A stretch of 64,000 nucleotides of DNA, taken from an uncultured Aquimarina sp. (GTDB lineage: Bacteria > Bacteroidota > Bacteroidia > Flavobacteriales > Flavobacteriaceae). The stretch is from assembly GCF_947500065.1 (NCBI RefSeq), contig NZ_CANMQT010000005.1:420284-484283 (forward strand), read 5' to 3'. The first letter of the stretch is position 1; the number at the start of each line of letters is the position of its first letter. Below, in pieces: positions 1-9,381 of this stretch. The translations under genes and the position numbers were made by a program. The notes below the pieces were generated by a model that searched no databases, was not told the DNA's origin, and saw only the letters and a program-made list of their open reading frames with translations.

Positions 1-372
1 AAACACGAAAGTAACTTTACTTCTGTTAAGATTCAAGAAAATAATTCTGTAATGTTATCTTCATTAACCGGAAGCACATTAGGAGTATGGATCTCACATG
101 GTGAAGGGAAATTTAATCTTCCTCTTTCTGAAGATCAATATAACATCGTTGCAAAATATGGGTATGAAGGATATCCAGCTAATCCTAATGGATCAGATTA
201 CAATACTGCCATGATGTGTGATACAACAGGTCGTCATTTAGTAATGATGCCTCATATAGAACGATCTACTTTTCAGTGGAATTGGGCTAATTACCCTAAC
301 GGAAGGCAAGATGAAGTATCTCCTTGGATAGAAGCTTTTGTAAATGCCAGGTTGTGGATTGAGAATCGATAA
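1..372 (+). CDS. purL: Phosphoribosylformylglycinamidine synthase, C-terminal fragment (5' end outside window)
   Basis: This is the last ~123 codons of a gene that enters from the left edge, with the reading frame open from base 1. The fragment reads GVWISHGEGKF and then MPHIERS. In the large single-chain PurL these belong to the C-terminal glutamine amidotransferase domain, where the His and Glu of the Cys-His-Glu triad sit in an MPHPER-like motif. PurL converts FGAR to FGAM in purine biosynthesis, using glutamine as nitrogen donor, in the cytoplasm. Ile replaces the usual Pro in the MPHxER motif. The only ATG visible here, at 52, is internal. No hairpin terminator was recognised in the 170 bp that follow. 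The identification rests on the amidotransferase motifs alone because the synthase domain lies outside the window. Confidence 0.85.
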   Translation, partial: KHESNFTSVKIQENNSVMLSSLTGSTLGVWISHGEGKFNLPLSEDQYNIVAKYGYEGYPANPNGSDYNTAMMCDTTGRHLVMMPHIERSTFQWNWANYPNGRQDEVSPWIEAFVNARLWIENR

Positions 373-542
373 TGATTTTTATTTTACAAATAATAATGTG
401 TAAAATAATTTAGGGTTTATTACTATACGGCTGTTATATTAACAACTGTACTACTGATCTATGATTCATGACTTGTGATAATTTAATCAGAATGTTTACA
501 AAAATTTAAATACCATTTTTTAAAACCTAAATACGCCCTATC

Positions 543-2942
543 GTGAAAAGAGTACTCATAGCAATATTTTTTTTGGTTTCAGCAGTAACTAGCTCCCAAA
601 CTAAACTAACATATAGTAAAGCTAAAATCATATACAATACTCCTCAGAATTTTGAAATACTAATGAATGCTGGAGTACCAATGGATCACGGCCAGCATAA
701 ACGTGGAGTCTTTATCATCTCTGATTTTTCATCAACAGAAATTGAAATTGCAAGAGATCTTGGTTTCCAGGTAGACATTATTATAGAAGATTCTGAAGCT
801 GACTTCATTAGAAGGAATGAAATTGCAAAAAACCAAAAAGCAGTTCAAAACCTAACGTGTCCATCAGGTGGTGGAGCTATAATTGACTATCCTACGCCAA
901 CTAATTTTTCATTAGGTTCTATGGGTGGATATTTAACCTATCAGGAAATGTTAGATAATCTGGATGCTATGCGTACCCAATATCCAAATCTAATTTCTGC
1001 CAGAGCTAATGTTGGAACTTTTTTAACCAACGGGACTGCAGACAATTCAGTATCTCCGTCTATTGGTGGTAACGCAATACAATGGGTTCGTATATCTGAT
1101 AATCCAGAGGTAGATGAAAACGAATCAGAAATATTATATGATGCTATCCATCACGCCAGAGAACCAGCGAGTTTATCTCAACTTATTTATTATATGTGGT
1201 ATCTATTAGAAAACTATGATTCTAATGCAGATGTGAAACAAATCGTTGACAATACAGAACTATATTTTATACCCGTATTAAATCCTGATGGATATCTTTA
1301 TAATCAAGTAACCAATCCGAACGGAGGTGGATTTTGGAGGAAAAATAGATTTAATACTCATGGAGTAGATAACAATCGTAATTATGATCATTATCCCAAC
1401 GGAAATGCCGCTGCTGCTACTTGGGGAGGGCCAGGATCTTCTAATTCTACAGGTGATCAAACATATCATGGGACCAGTGCTTTTTCTGAAGTAGAAAATC
1501 AAGCTATGAAATGGTTTACAGAACAACACAATTTTGTTATCGCTCTTAACAACCATACTTTTGGCGAATTGTTATACTTCCCCTACTCTTATGCTGCAAA
1601 CACTCCTACACCGGATGAAGATATTTTTGTAGCAATAGGAGCTGAACTTACATCCCAAAATGGTTATAATCCATTAAGAGATGCTCCTTTTGCCGGAGAT
1701 AGCGATGATTTCATGTATGGAGGAACTACACAACCACATAATAAAATATTTTCTTTTACTCCGGAAGTTGGTACTTCCTTCTGGCCAGCTTCTAATCAAA
1801 TTGATGGAATCTGTAAGGGTATGATGTACCTAAATCTTACTGCCGCCAAAATGACTAATAATTATGCTCAACCAGAAAACACAGGTGATTCTTTTATTGG
1901 AGATAATTTATCATTTAATGCTGATTATATTTTAAAAAGACTTGGTGTAACAGGAAATGGAAATTTTACTGTTAGCATTTTACCTATATCCAATAACATT
2001 ACTAGTGTTGGTAATCCAAAAAATTACACGAATACACAAATAGGAACTAATGTATCAGACAATATAGTAGTTAACCTTGATAACTCTGTACAAATTGGTG
2101 ATGATATCTCGTATACAATTCAGGTAGATGGAGGCAATATTACTGAATCCGTTAACGTAACTAAAAAATATGGAGCTTTTCAGAGTATCGTTAATGACAA
2201 TGCTAATAGCTTAAACAGTTATACACAATCTGGCTGGTCCACTACTACCGCTACTTTTGTATCTGGTAATGCCTCAATAACTGAATCCCCAGCGGGCAAT
2301 TATGCACCCAATCAAAATAAAGCAATCGAACTTACTCAGAATATAGATCTTACCGATGTTGCTTTTGCTAATGTTCAATTTTACGCTAAATGGGATATTG
2401 AAAACAATTGGGATTATGCACAATTCGAAGTCTCTATAGATAATGGAGCTTCTTGGATTCCACAATGTGGTAAATTCTCGAACTCAGGAAGTACCAATTC
2501 GGGACAACCAACCGGCGAACCTTTATATGATGGAACGCAAACGGATTGGGTGTTAGAACAAATCGACCTTAGTGATTATCTTGGTGAAACTATAAAAATT
2601 CGTTTTCAATTTGTTTCAGATAGCGGTACAGAACAAGATGGTTTCTTTTTTGATGACCTGATTGTAAACACTATTGACCAAAGCGTACTAAATGTCCAAG
2701 ATAATTTATTCTCTGAATTCAAAGTATTCCCTAATCCAGTAACGGACATTCTAAAAATAGCGCCATCATCTACCAAATCTTTTAATTGGAAGATGAGAAA
2801 TGTGATCGGTCAGGAAGTATACACAAAAAACAATACTTCTGGTATTCAAGAATTTAATACCTCACAACTTAATTCAGGCTTGTATTTCCTTACCGTAGAA
2901 ATCAATGGAAACACAAAAACTTTCAAAATATTGAAACAATAA
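543..2942 (+). CDS. Secreted M14 zinc carboxypeptidase with T9SS sorting domain
   Basis: The product is a 799-residue exopeptidase likely to trim C-terminal residues from proteins or peptides outside the cell. It starts at a GTG preceded by the A-rich stretch typical of this phylum. Residues 1-19 form a signal peptide. The M14 domain covers about 125-440. Visible motifs are the zinc ligands HxxE (His204, Glu207), NPDG at 247-250, substrate-binding Asn/Arg in NNRNY near 277, a third zinc His near 338 in NNHTFGE, and catalytic Glu408 in PEVGTSFWP. A beta-sandwich-like region follows (about 550-700). The last ~75 residues are a type A T9SS sorting domain (VFPNPVTD at its start, SGLYFLTV near its end), so export to the surface or medium is expected. 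It is a single-gene unit followed by a strong hairpin terminator. The family call is firm; the exact specificity cannot be read from sequence. Confidence 0.9.
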   Translation: MKRVLIAIFFLVSAVTSSQTKLTYSKAKIIYNTPQNFEILMNAGVPMDHGQHKRGVFIISDFSSTEIEIARDLGFQVDIIIEDSEADFIRRNEIAKNQKAVQNLTCPSGGGAIIDYPTPTNFSLGSMGGYLTYQEMLDNLDAMRTQYPNLISARANVGTFLTNGTADNSVSPSIGGNAIQWVRISDNPEVDENESEILYDAIHHAREPASLSQLIYYMWYLLENYDSNADVKQIVDNTELYFIPVLNPDGYLYNQVTNPNGGGFWRKNRFNTHGVDNNRNYDHYPNGNAAAATWGGPGSSNSTGDQTYHGTSAFSEVENQAMKWFTEQHNFVIALNNHTFGELLYFPYSYAANTPTPDEDIFVAIGAELTSQNGYNPLRDAPFAGDSDDFMYGGTTQPHNKIFSFTPEVGTSFWPASNQIDGICKGMMYLNLTAAKMTNNYAQPENTGDSFIGDNLSFNADYILKRLGVTGNGNFTVSILPISNNITSVGNPKNYTNTQIGTNVSDNIVVNLDNSVQIGDDISYTIQVDGGNITESVNVTKKYGAFQSIVNDNANSLNSYTQSGWSTTTATFVSGNASITESPAGNYAPNQNKAIELTQNIDLTDVAFANVQFYAKWDIENNWDYAQFEVSIDNGASWIPQCGKFSNSGSTNSGQPTGEPLYDGTQTDWVLEQIDLSDYLGETIKIRFQFVSDSGTEQDGFFFDDLIVNTIDQSVLNVQDNLFSEFKVFPNPVTDILKIAPSSTKSFNWKMRNVIGQEVYTKNNTSGIQEFNTSQLNSGLYFLTVEINGNTKTFKILKQ

Positions 2943-2970
2943 ATATTCAATTTTATCACATAAAACTTAA

Positions 2971-2999
2971 GGAGTTATCAAAAGATAACTCCTTTTTTT
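2971..2999 (+). terminator. Rho-independent terminator of the M14 carboxypeptidase gene
   Basis: A perfect 9-bp stem (GGAGTTATC / GATAACTCC) with an AAAA loop is followed by seven T residues. Confidence 0.9.
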
Positions 3000-3043
3000 A
3001 TATATTACGGTTGTATATTGTTAGATTTTTTATAATTTGCGAA

Positions 3044-3059
3044 ACTATGCATGCATAGT
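3044..3059. promoter_or_regulatory. Palindromic operator before the acyl-CoA synthetase gene, likely MarR-binding
   Basis: ACTATGCATGCATAGT is a perfect 16-bp palindrome. A close copy with 2 of 16 bases different lies at 5134-5149 before the marR gene, and I saw no other copy in the window. A -7-like element (TATAATTTG, 3031-3039) lies just upstream, so the palindrome would sit near the transcription start, a position suited to repression. Assigning it to the MarR protein at 5188 is inference from the shared site and the shared pathway. Confidence 0.7.
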
Positions 3060-3222
3060 AATATTTAGAATTCTCTAATATTGCAGAAGCAAAAGGAATT
3101 CAATGATGCTGATCAAACTTTTTTGTGCAGCTTTACGATAAGAGTTAAGTATTGTTTTTATAACATATAATGCTTAATTTAAAAGTTTTTAAAAACAGAG
3201 AAAAAATATCTTAAGACAACGT

Positions 3223-4995
3223 ATGAATACAATTACTAGATTATTTGATTTTCCACATTATCAATTAGAGAAATACAATTTAGATAAAGCTTTAATAACA
3301 AAATACGATGGAGAATGGGTTGCTACTTCTACCAAAGAATATGTAGAAAAAGCAAATAAGATTAGCCGTGGTTTATTGCGATTAGGTGTAAAACCAAATG
3401 ATAAAGTTGCAATAATTTCAACTAATAATAGAACTGAATGGAATATTGTTGATATAGGAGTTTTGCAGATTGCTGCGCAAGATGTACCCATCTACCCTAC
3501 TATTTCTCAGGAAGATTATGAATATGTTTTAAATCATTCGGAATCTGTATATTGTTTTGTATCAGATGATGAAGTTTTACAAAAAGTAAAAAACATTAAG
3601 GATAATGTACCTTCATTAAAAGGAGTATACTCTTTTAATGATCTAGATGGTTGTGATAGCTGGAACAAAGTATTAGAACTTGGTACAGATGACAGTAATC
3701 AAGAAGAAGTAGAAAAATTAATGGCTTCTGTAAAAGAAGATGACCTAGCAACCTTAATATACACTTCTGGAACTACTGGAAGACCAAAAGGTGTTATGCT
3801 TAGTCATAAAAATGTTGTGAGTAATGCATTAGCAAGTTCTACAAGATTTCCAATTGTAGATGGAGAAACAAAAGCGTTAAGTTTCTTACCAGTTTGTCAT
3901 ATTTATGAGCGCATGTTAATGTATTTATATCAATATAGAGGCGTTACCATATACTTCGCGGAATCTTTAGAGACTATCAGTGATAATCTAAAAGAGGTAC
4001 ATCCGGATGTTATGTCTGCTGTTCCTAGATTATTAGAAAAAGTGTACGATAAGATTATAGCCAAAGGAACTGATCTTACAGGAATAAAAAAGAAATTGTT
4101 TTTCTGGGCGGTTGACCTTGGTTTACAATATGAACCATACGGAGCTAATGGATGGTGGTATGAAAAGAAACTGGGAATTGCAAGAAAACTAATCTTTAGT
4201 AAGTGGCAAGAAGCATTAGGAGGTAATCTAAAGGTAATAGCTTCAGGTAGTGCTGCGTTACAATCTAGGCTTGCCAGAGTCTTTAATGCAGCAGAACTAA
4301 ATGTGATGGAAGGTTATGGACTTACCGAAACATCTCCAGTAGTTTCTGTAAATGACTCCAGAGATAGAGGTTTTAAAATTGGTACTGTAGGGAAAGTACT
4401 CCCAGATACTGAAGTTAAAATTGCAAAAGATGGTGAAATACTTGTAAAAGGTCCGCAAGTAATGATGGGGTACTATAAAGACGAAGAAAAAAGTAATGAA
4501 GTCCTACAAAATGGATACTTCCATACAGGAGATATCGGAGAAATAGATAGCGAAGGTTTCTTGCGTATTACAGATCGTAAAAAAGAAATGTTCAAAACTT
4601 CTGGTGGAAAATATGTTGCTCCTCAGGTAATAGAAAACGCAATGAAACAATCTCGTTTCATTGAGCAAATAATGGTTATCGGAGATGGAGAAAAAATGCC
4701 AGCTGCTTTTATTCAATTAAATTTTGAGTTTGTAAAAGATTGGGCTGATCGTAAAGATATCGCTATAGGAACTACTAACGAGGAGATCATAAATAATCAA
4801 ATAATAATTGATCGTATTCAGGAAGAAGTAGACGAACATAACGAAAAATTTGGAAAGTGGGAGCGCATTAAAAGATTCGAACTTACCGCTGATGAATGGA
4901 GTATTGAGGCAGAACACCTCACTCCTACTATGAAATTAAAAAGAAAAGTGATTAAAGCAAAATATCAAGATCTATATAGTAAAATTTATGGCTAA
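3223..4995 (+). CDS. fadD: Long-chain acyl-CoA synthetase (AMP-forming)
   Basis: This 590-residue enzyme activates free fatty acids to acyl-CoA with ATP, the entry step for beta-oxidation. The AMP-binding P-loop TSGTTGRPKG lies at about 181-190, the adenylate motif GYGLTE at 364-369, TGD at 435-437, and the hinge/C-terminal motif DRKKE at 451-455 followed by the GGKYV lysine. Length and motif order match the long-chain subgroup common in Bacteroidetes. No signal peptide is visible; it should be cytoplasmic or membrane-peripheral. It sits alone between terminators but faces the marR-fadN-fadA-fadE operon in the same direction and shares its palindromic operator, so co-regulation is likely. The fadD symbol reflects function, not proven orthology with E. 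coli. Confidence 0.9.
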   Translation: MNTITRLFDFPHYQLEKYNLDKALITKYDGEWVATSTKEYVEKANKISRGLLRLGVKPNDKVAIISTNNRTEWNIVDIGVLQIAAQDVPIYPTISQEDYEYVLNHSESVYCFVSDDEVLQKVKNIKDNVPSLKGVYSFNDLDGCDSWNKVLELGTDDSNQEEVEKLMASVKEDDLATLIYTSGTTGRPKGVMLSHKNVVSNALASSTRFPIVDGETKALSFLPVCHIYERMLMYLYQYRGVTIYFAESLETISDNLKEVHPDVMSAVPRLLEKVYDKIIAKGTDLTGIKKKLFFWAVDLGLQYEPYGANGWWYEKKLGIARKLIFSKWQEALGGNLKVIASGSAALQSRLARVFNAAELNVMEGYGLTETSPVVSVNDSRDRGFKIGTVGKVLPDTEVKIAKDGEILVKGPQVMMGYYKDEEKSNEVLQNGYFHTGDIGEIDSEGFLRITDRKKEMFKTSGGKYVAPQVIENAMKQSRFIEQIMVIGDGEKMPAAFIQLNFEFVKDWADRKDIAIGTTNEEIINNQIIIDRIQEEVDEHNEKFGKWERIKRFELTADEWSIEAEHLTPTMKLKRKVIKAKYQDLYSKIYG

Positions 4996-5049
4996 TTCAA
5001 TTCACTGATTACAAATGTATCGTGTAAAACTTTAACTTTAAATCAGTAA

Positions 5050-5077
5050 ACTCCTCATTTTATGAGGAGTTTTTTTA
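5050..5077 (+). terminator. Rho-independent terminator of the acyl-CoA synthetase gene
   Basis: An 8-bp stem ACTCCTCA / TGAGGAGT with a 5-base loop is followed by a run of T residues. Confidence 0.9.
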
Positions 5078-5133
5078 TTAATTCACTAGAAAAATGTAAA
5101 TTACTTACTCTTTTCATAATTTTTCTAGAATTT

Positions 5134-5149
5134 ATTATGCGTGCATAGT
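5134..5149. promoter_or_regulatory. Operator before marR (second copy of the palindrome at 3044)
   Basis: ATTATGCGTGCATAGT matches the perfect palindrome at 3044-3059 at 14 of 16 positions. A -7-like box TACCTTTA lies at 5160-5167, so a bound protein would cover the -33 region of the marR promoter. This suggests autoregulation. Confidence 0.65.
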
Positions 5150-5187
5150 AAATTTTCCTTACCTTTACATCATAACAAATTTTCTGA

Positions 5188-5643
5188 ATGAGAGAAAAAA
5201 CAATTGATTATGCACTCCGTGCTACATGGATGGCTGTTGCCAAGATGTATAACGAAGAAGCAGGTAAAAAAGGTAGTACAATGGCAACGGGTTTTGCACT
5301 GATTAGCATTGATCCCGAAAATGGAACCCCATCTACCTCATTAGGCCCTAAAATGGGAATGGAAGCCACTAGTTTATCAAGAACTTTAAAAACCATGGAG
5401 GAAAAAGGATTAATCTTCAGGAAGAAAAATCCGCAAGACGGACGTGGTGTTTTAATATATCTAACTCCTTTCGGAGTAGAAATGAGAAATTTTTCAAAAG
5501 ACGTAGTTTTTACATTTGATCATGCCGTAAGAAAGCAAGTTCCTCAGGAAAAACTAGATACTTTCTTAGAAGTATTTCAATTGATAAATGATCTTATTTC
5601 AACTAAGAAAATTTACACAAAAAAAGAATCTATAAAATCTTAA
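5188..5643 (+). CDS. MarR-family transcriptional regulator of fatty-acid degradation
   Basis: This 151-residue winged-helix protein has the MarR layout: an N-terminal dimerisation helix, a recognition region around 55-75 (TSLSRTLKTMEEKGLI), then a wing with RKKNPQDGRGVLIYLT and the DxR pattern near 88-92. It is the first gene of an apparent operon, 17 bp before fadN. The palindrome just upstream of it recurs upstream of the acyl-CoA synthetase gene. That supports a local repressor whose ligand is probably an acyl-CoA or fatty acid, in the manner of FadR-type regulators of other families. The ligand is inference. It could in principle be an activator, but the operator positions favour repression. 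Confidence 0.88.
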   Translation: MREKTIDYALRATWMAVAKMYNEEAGKKGSTMATGFALISIDPENGTPSTSLGPKMGMEATSLSRTLKTMEEKGLIFRKKNPQDGRGVLIYLTPFGVEMRNFSKDVVFTFDHAVRKQVPQEKLDTFLEVFQLINDLISTKKIYTKKESIKS

Positions 5644-5660
5644 CAACCAGAAGTTAAAAA

Positions 5661-8066
5661 ATGAAAAGAGTCATTAAAAAAGTTGCAGTTGTCGGTTCAG
5701 GAATTATGGGTTCCGGTATTGCATGTCATTTCGCTAATATCGGCGTCGAAGTACTATTATTAGATATAGTTCCTCGAGAATTAAACGACAAAGAAAAGGC
5801 AAAAGGCCTTACATTAGAGAACAAAGTAGTTCGTAACAGGTTAGTAAATGATTCACTGACTGCGGCTCTTAAATCTAAACCATCTCCAATCTATAGCCAA
5901 AAATTTGCTAATCGTATCACTACCGGGAATATGGAAGATGATATAGCAAAAGTAGCTGATGTAGATTGGATTATTGAAGTTGTAGTAGAAAGACTAGATA
6001 TTAAAAAAATAGTTTTCGAAAACTTAGAGAAACATAGAACTCCAGGAACATTAATTACTTCTAATACTTCTGGTATTCCTATCAAATTTATGAACGAAGG
6101 AAGAAGCGAAGATTTCCAGAAGCATTTCTGCGGAACTCACTTCTTTAACCCTGCACGATACTTAAAATTATTTGAAATTATCCCTGGACCAAATACTTCT
6201 ACTGAAGTTCTTGAATTCCTTAATGGATATGGAGAACAGTTTTTAGGAAAAACTTCTGTAGTAGCTAAAGACACACCAGCTTTTATTGGTAATAGAATAG
6301 GTATCTTTAGTATTATGAGTTTATTCCATATGGTAAAAGATATGGGCTTGACTATTGAAGAAGTTGATAAACTATCTGGTCCTGTAATCGGACGACCTAA
6401 ATCTGCTACTTTTCGTACAGTTGATGTAGTAGGATTAGATACTTTAGTACATGTTGCTAACGGTATTGCTGACAATTGTCCTGATGACGAACGTCACGAA
6501 TTATTTAAACTTCCTGCTTTCATCAATACAATGATGGAGAACAAATGGTTAGGAAGTAAAACCAAGCAAGGTTTTTATAAAAAGAATGTATCTGCAGAAG
6601 GAAAAAAAGAAATTCTTTCTCTTGACTTAGACACATTAGAATACAGAGCTGGTAAAAGAGCTTCCTTTGCTACTTTAGAAATGACTAAAACTATTGACAA
6701 GGTAGTAGATCGTTTTAAAGTATTAGTTGCAGGAAAAGATAGAGCTGGAGAATTTTATCGTAAAAGTTTTGCTGCATTATTCGCATATGTATCTAACCGT
6801 ATTCCAGAAATCACAGATGATCTTTATAAGATTGATGATGCAATGAAAGCTGGTTTTGGATGGGAACACGGACCATTCCAAATATGGGATGCTATAGGTG
6901 TAGAAAAAGGAATCGAAATGATGAAAGCAGAAGGATATGAACCAGCTGCTTGGGTTAATGATATGACAGCTTCTGGAAGCACTTCTTTTTATACTGTAAA
7001 AAATGGAGCTACTAATTACTACGACATTCCTAAAAAAGAACAGGTAAAAGTTCCGGGACAAGACGCATTTATCATTTTAGATAACATTCGTAAGTCTTCT
7101 GAAGTTTTCAAAAACAGCGGTGTTGTTGTAGAAGATATTGGTGATGGAATACTTAACGTAGAATTCCAAAGTAAGATGAACACCATTGGTGGAGATGTTC
7201 TTGCTGGATTAAATACAGCTATTGATATGGCTGAGAAAGATTTCCAAGGATTAGTTGTAGGTAATCAAGCTGCCAATTTCTCTGTAGGTGCCAATATTGG
7301 TATGATTTTTATGATGGCTGTAGAGCAAGAGTATGATGAATTGAATATGGCTATTAAATATTTCCAGGATTCTATGATGCGTATGCGTTATTCTTCGATC
7401 CCTACGATTGTTGCTCCTCACGGTATGGCTTTAGGTGGTGGATGTGAAATATCACTTCACGCTGATAAAGTAGTAGCTGCGGCAGAAACCTATATGGGAT
7501 TAGTAGAATTCGGTGTAGGTGTGATTCCAGGTGGAGGTGGTTCCAAAGAAATGGCATTAAGAGCTTCAGATCTTTTCAAAAAAGATGATGTTGAGCTAAA
7601 TGTACTTCAGGAACATTTCTTAACAATTGGTATGGCCAAAGTATCTACTTCTGCATATGAAGCTTTTGATACAAATTTACTTCAGAAAGGAAAAGATATT
7701 GTTGTTGTAAACAAAGATCGTCAGATCGCTACTGCTAAAGCATATGCTAAATTAATGGCAGAACAAGGATATACGCAACCAGTAAGGCGAAAGGATGTAA
7801 AAGTACTTGGTAAACAAGCACTAGGAATGTTCTTAGTAGGTACAGATTCTATGGAAGCGAGTAAATATATTTCAGAACACGATCATAAAATAGCAAATAA
7901 GCTAGGATATGTAATGGCTGGAGGAGATTTATCTGAACCAACGCTAGTAACAGAACAATATTTATTAGATCTAGAGCGTGAAGCTTTCTTGTCTTTATGT
8001 ACAGAACGCAAAACGCTAGAGCGTATAGAACATATGCTTAAGAAAGGTAAACCGTTACGTAACTAG
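5661..8066 (+). CDS. fadN: 3-hydroxyacyl-CoA dehydrogenase / enoyl-CoA hydratase fusion
   Basis: This 801-residue bifunctional beta-oxidation enzyme has the dehydrogenase half first, the domain order of Bacillus FadN and the reverse of E. coli FadB. The NAD-binding Rossmann motif GSGIMGSG lies at about 13-20. HFFNPARYLKLFEI near 154-167 carries the 3-hydroxyacyl-CoA dehydrogenase signature. A crotonase-type hydratase domain occupies about 490-720, with the oxyanion-hole segment GMALGGGCEIS near 588-598 and the GVIPGGGG loop near 620-627. It hydrates trans-2-enoyl-CoA and oxidises the product to 3-ketoacyl-CoA. Gene order marR-fadN-fadA-fadE parallels the Bacillus fadNAE operon. No frame damage is seen. 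Confidence 0.92.
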   Translation: MKRVIKKVAVVGSGIMGSGIACHFANIGVEVLLLDIVPRELNDKEKAKGLTLENKVVRNRLVNDSLTAALKSKPSPIYSQKFANRITTGNMEDDIAKVADVDWIIEVVVERLDIKKIVFENLEKHRTPGTLITSNTSGIPIKFMNEGRSEDFQKHFCGTHFFNPARYLKLFEIIPGPNTSTEVLEFLNGYGEQFLGKTSVVAKDTPAFIGNRIGIFSIMSLFHMVKDMGLTIEEVDKLSGPVIGRPKSATFRTVDVVGLDTLVHVANGIADNCPDDERHELFKLPAFINTMMENKWLGSKTKQGFYKKNVSAEGKKEILSLDLDTLEYRAGKRASFATLEMTKTIDKVVDRFKVLVAGKDRAGEFYRKSFAALFAYVSNRIPEITDDLYKIDDAMKAGFGWEHGPFQIWDAIGVEKGIEMMKAEGYEPAAWVNDMTASGSTSFYTVKNGATNYYDIPKKEQVKVPGQDAFIILDNIRKSSEVFKNSGVVVEDIGDGILNVEFQSKMNTIGGDVLAGLNTAIDMAEKDFQGLVVGNQAANFSVGANIGMIFMMAVEQEYDELNMAIKYFQDSMMRMRYSSIPTIVAPHGMALGGGCEISLHADKVVAAAETYMGLVEFGVGVIPGGGGSKEMALRASDLFKKDDVELNVLQEHFLTIGMAKVSTSAYEAFDTNLLQKGKDIVVVNKDRQIATAKAYAKLMAEQGYTQPVRRKDVKVLGKQALGMFLVGTDSMEASKYISEHDHKIANKLGYVMAGGDLSEPTLVTEQYLLDLEREAFLSLCTERKTLERIEHMLKKGKPLRN

Positions 8067-8077
8067 TATTGAGTAAT

Positions 8078-8128
8078 TAGATTACAGGATCGTTGGATTG
8101 TTAGACTATTAAATCCAACTAATCTAAA
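8078..8128. repeat. Nested inverted repeat between fadN and fadA
   Basis: The outer arms are TTAGATTA (8078-8085) and TAATCTAA (8121-8128). The inner arms are TTGGATT (8094-8100) and AATCCAA (8113-8119). There is no T-tract, so it is not a standard terminator. It may be a transcript-processing or stability hairpin, or a dispersed flavobacterial intergenic repeat; related AATCTAAA strings continue up to the fadA start codon. Confidence 0.6.
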
Positions 8129-8157
8129 AATCGAATAATCTAAAAAAATCTAAAGAA

Positions 8158-9348
8158 ATGAAAACCGCATATATAGTAAAAGCATATAGAACAGCCGTAG
8201 GAAAAGCACCTCGCGGAGTGTTCAGATTTAAAAGAACTGATGAGTTAGCAGCTGAGACTATTCAGCATATGATGAAAGAGCTACCTCAACTAGACAAAGA
8301 TCGTATTGACGATGTAATTGTTGGTAACGCAATGCCAGAAGGATCTCAAGGTTTAAACATGGCTCGTTTAATCTCATTAATGGGATTAGACTCTATCGAT
8401 GTACCTGGTGTAACCGTAAATAGATTTTGTTCTTCAGGAATTGAAACAATTGGTATCGCTACGGCTAAGATACAAGCCGGAATGGCAGATTGTATTATAG
8501 CTGGTGGTGCAGAAAGTATGAGTTCTGTTCCAATGACCGGTTATAAAACGGAACTGAATTATGATTTAGCAAAATCAGGTCATGAAGATTACTATTGGGG
8601 AATGGGAAATACTGCAGAAGCAGTTGCTCACCAATTCAATGTATCTCGTGAAGATCAAGATGAGTTTGCATATAATTCTCATATGAAAGCATTAAAAGCA
8701 CAAGCTGAAAATCGCTTTCAGGATCAAATCGTTCCTATCAACGTAGAACAAATCTATGTGGATGAAAACGGAAAAAAAGCATCTAAATCTTATACAGTTA
8801 CTAAAGACGAAGGACCTCGTGCAGGAACTAGTAAACAAGTATTGGGTAAGCTTAGACCTGTTTTTGAACTTGGAGGAAGTGTGACTGCCGGTAATTCTTC
8901 TCAGATGAGTGATGGTGCTGCTTTTGTAATGGTAATGAGCGAAGATATGGTGAAAGAACTAAATCTAGAACCTATCGCAAGACTTGTAAACTATGCCGCG
9001 GCTGGTGTAGAACCAAGAATTATGGGAATTGGACCAGTAAAAGCAATTCCTAAAGCATTAAAGCAAGCAGGATTAAAGCAAGATGATATTGAGTTAATTG
9101 AACTTAATGAAGCTTTTGCTTCTCAATCTCTGGCAGTAATGCGTGAATTAAACATCAATCAGGACATTGTTAATGTTAACGGTGGTGCGATTGCTTTAGG
9201 GCATCCACTTGGATGTACAGGAGCTAAACTTTCTGTTCAGTTATTTGATGAAATGCGCAAACGTGATATGAAAGGAAAATACGGTATGGTAACTATGTGC
9301 GTAGGTACAGGTCAAGGAGCTGCCGGTATTTTTGAATTTTTGAATTAA
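8158..9348 (+). CDS. fadA: Acetyl-CoA acyltransferase (3-ketoacyl-CoA thiolase)
   Basis: This 396-residue thiolase cleaves 3-ketoacyl-CoA to acetyl-CoA and a shortened acyl-CoA. The nucleophilic Cys lies in NRFCSSG (about residue 91), the His in GHPLGCTG (about 347), and the second Cys in MCVGTGQGA (about 381). All three catalytic positions are intact and the length is normal. It sits between fadN and fadE in the same operon, 91 bp after fadN and 33 bp before fadE. A biosynthetic thiolase is possible from family membership alone, but the operon argues for the degradative role. Confidence 0.93.
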   Translation: MKTAYIVKAYRTAVGKAPRGVFRFKRTDELAAETIQHMMKELPQLDKDRIDDVIVGNAMPEGSQGLNMARLISLMGLDSIDVPGVTVNRFCSSGIETIGIATAKIQAGMADCIIAGGAESMSSVPMTGYKTELNYDLAKSGHEDYYWGMGNTAEAVAHQFNVSREDQDEFAYNSHMKALKAQAENRFQDQIVPINVEQIYVDENGKKASKSYTVTKDEGPRAGTSKQVLGKLRPVFELGGSVTAGNSSQMSDGAAFVMVMSEDMVKELNLEPIARLVNYAAAGVEPRIMGIGPVKAIPKALKQAGLKQDDIELIELNEAFASQSLAVMRELNINQDIVNVNGGAIALGHPLGCTGAKLSVQLFDEMRKRDMKGKYGMVTMCVGTGQGAAGIFEFLN

Positions 9349-9381
9349 AAAAAATAGAATAAAGAAATAACACTAATAAAA

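Noticed and set aside
1278..1556. 92-aa minus-strand frame inside the M14 gene
   Set aside because: Shadow of a clear coding region; no signal, motif or upstream context of its own.
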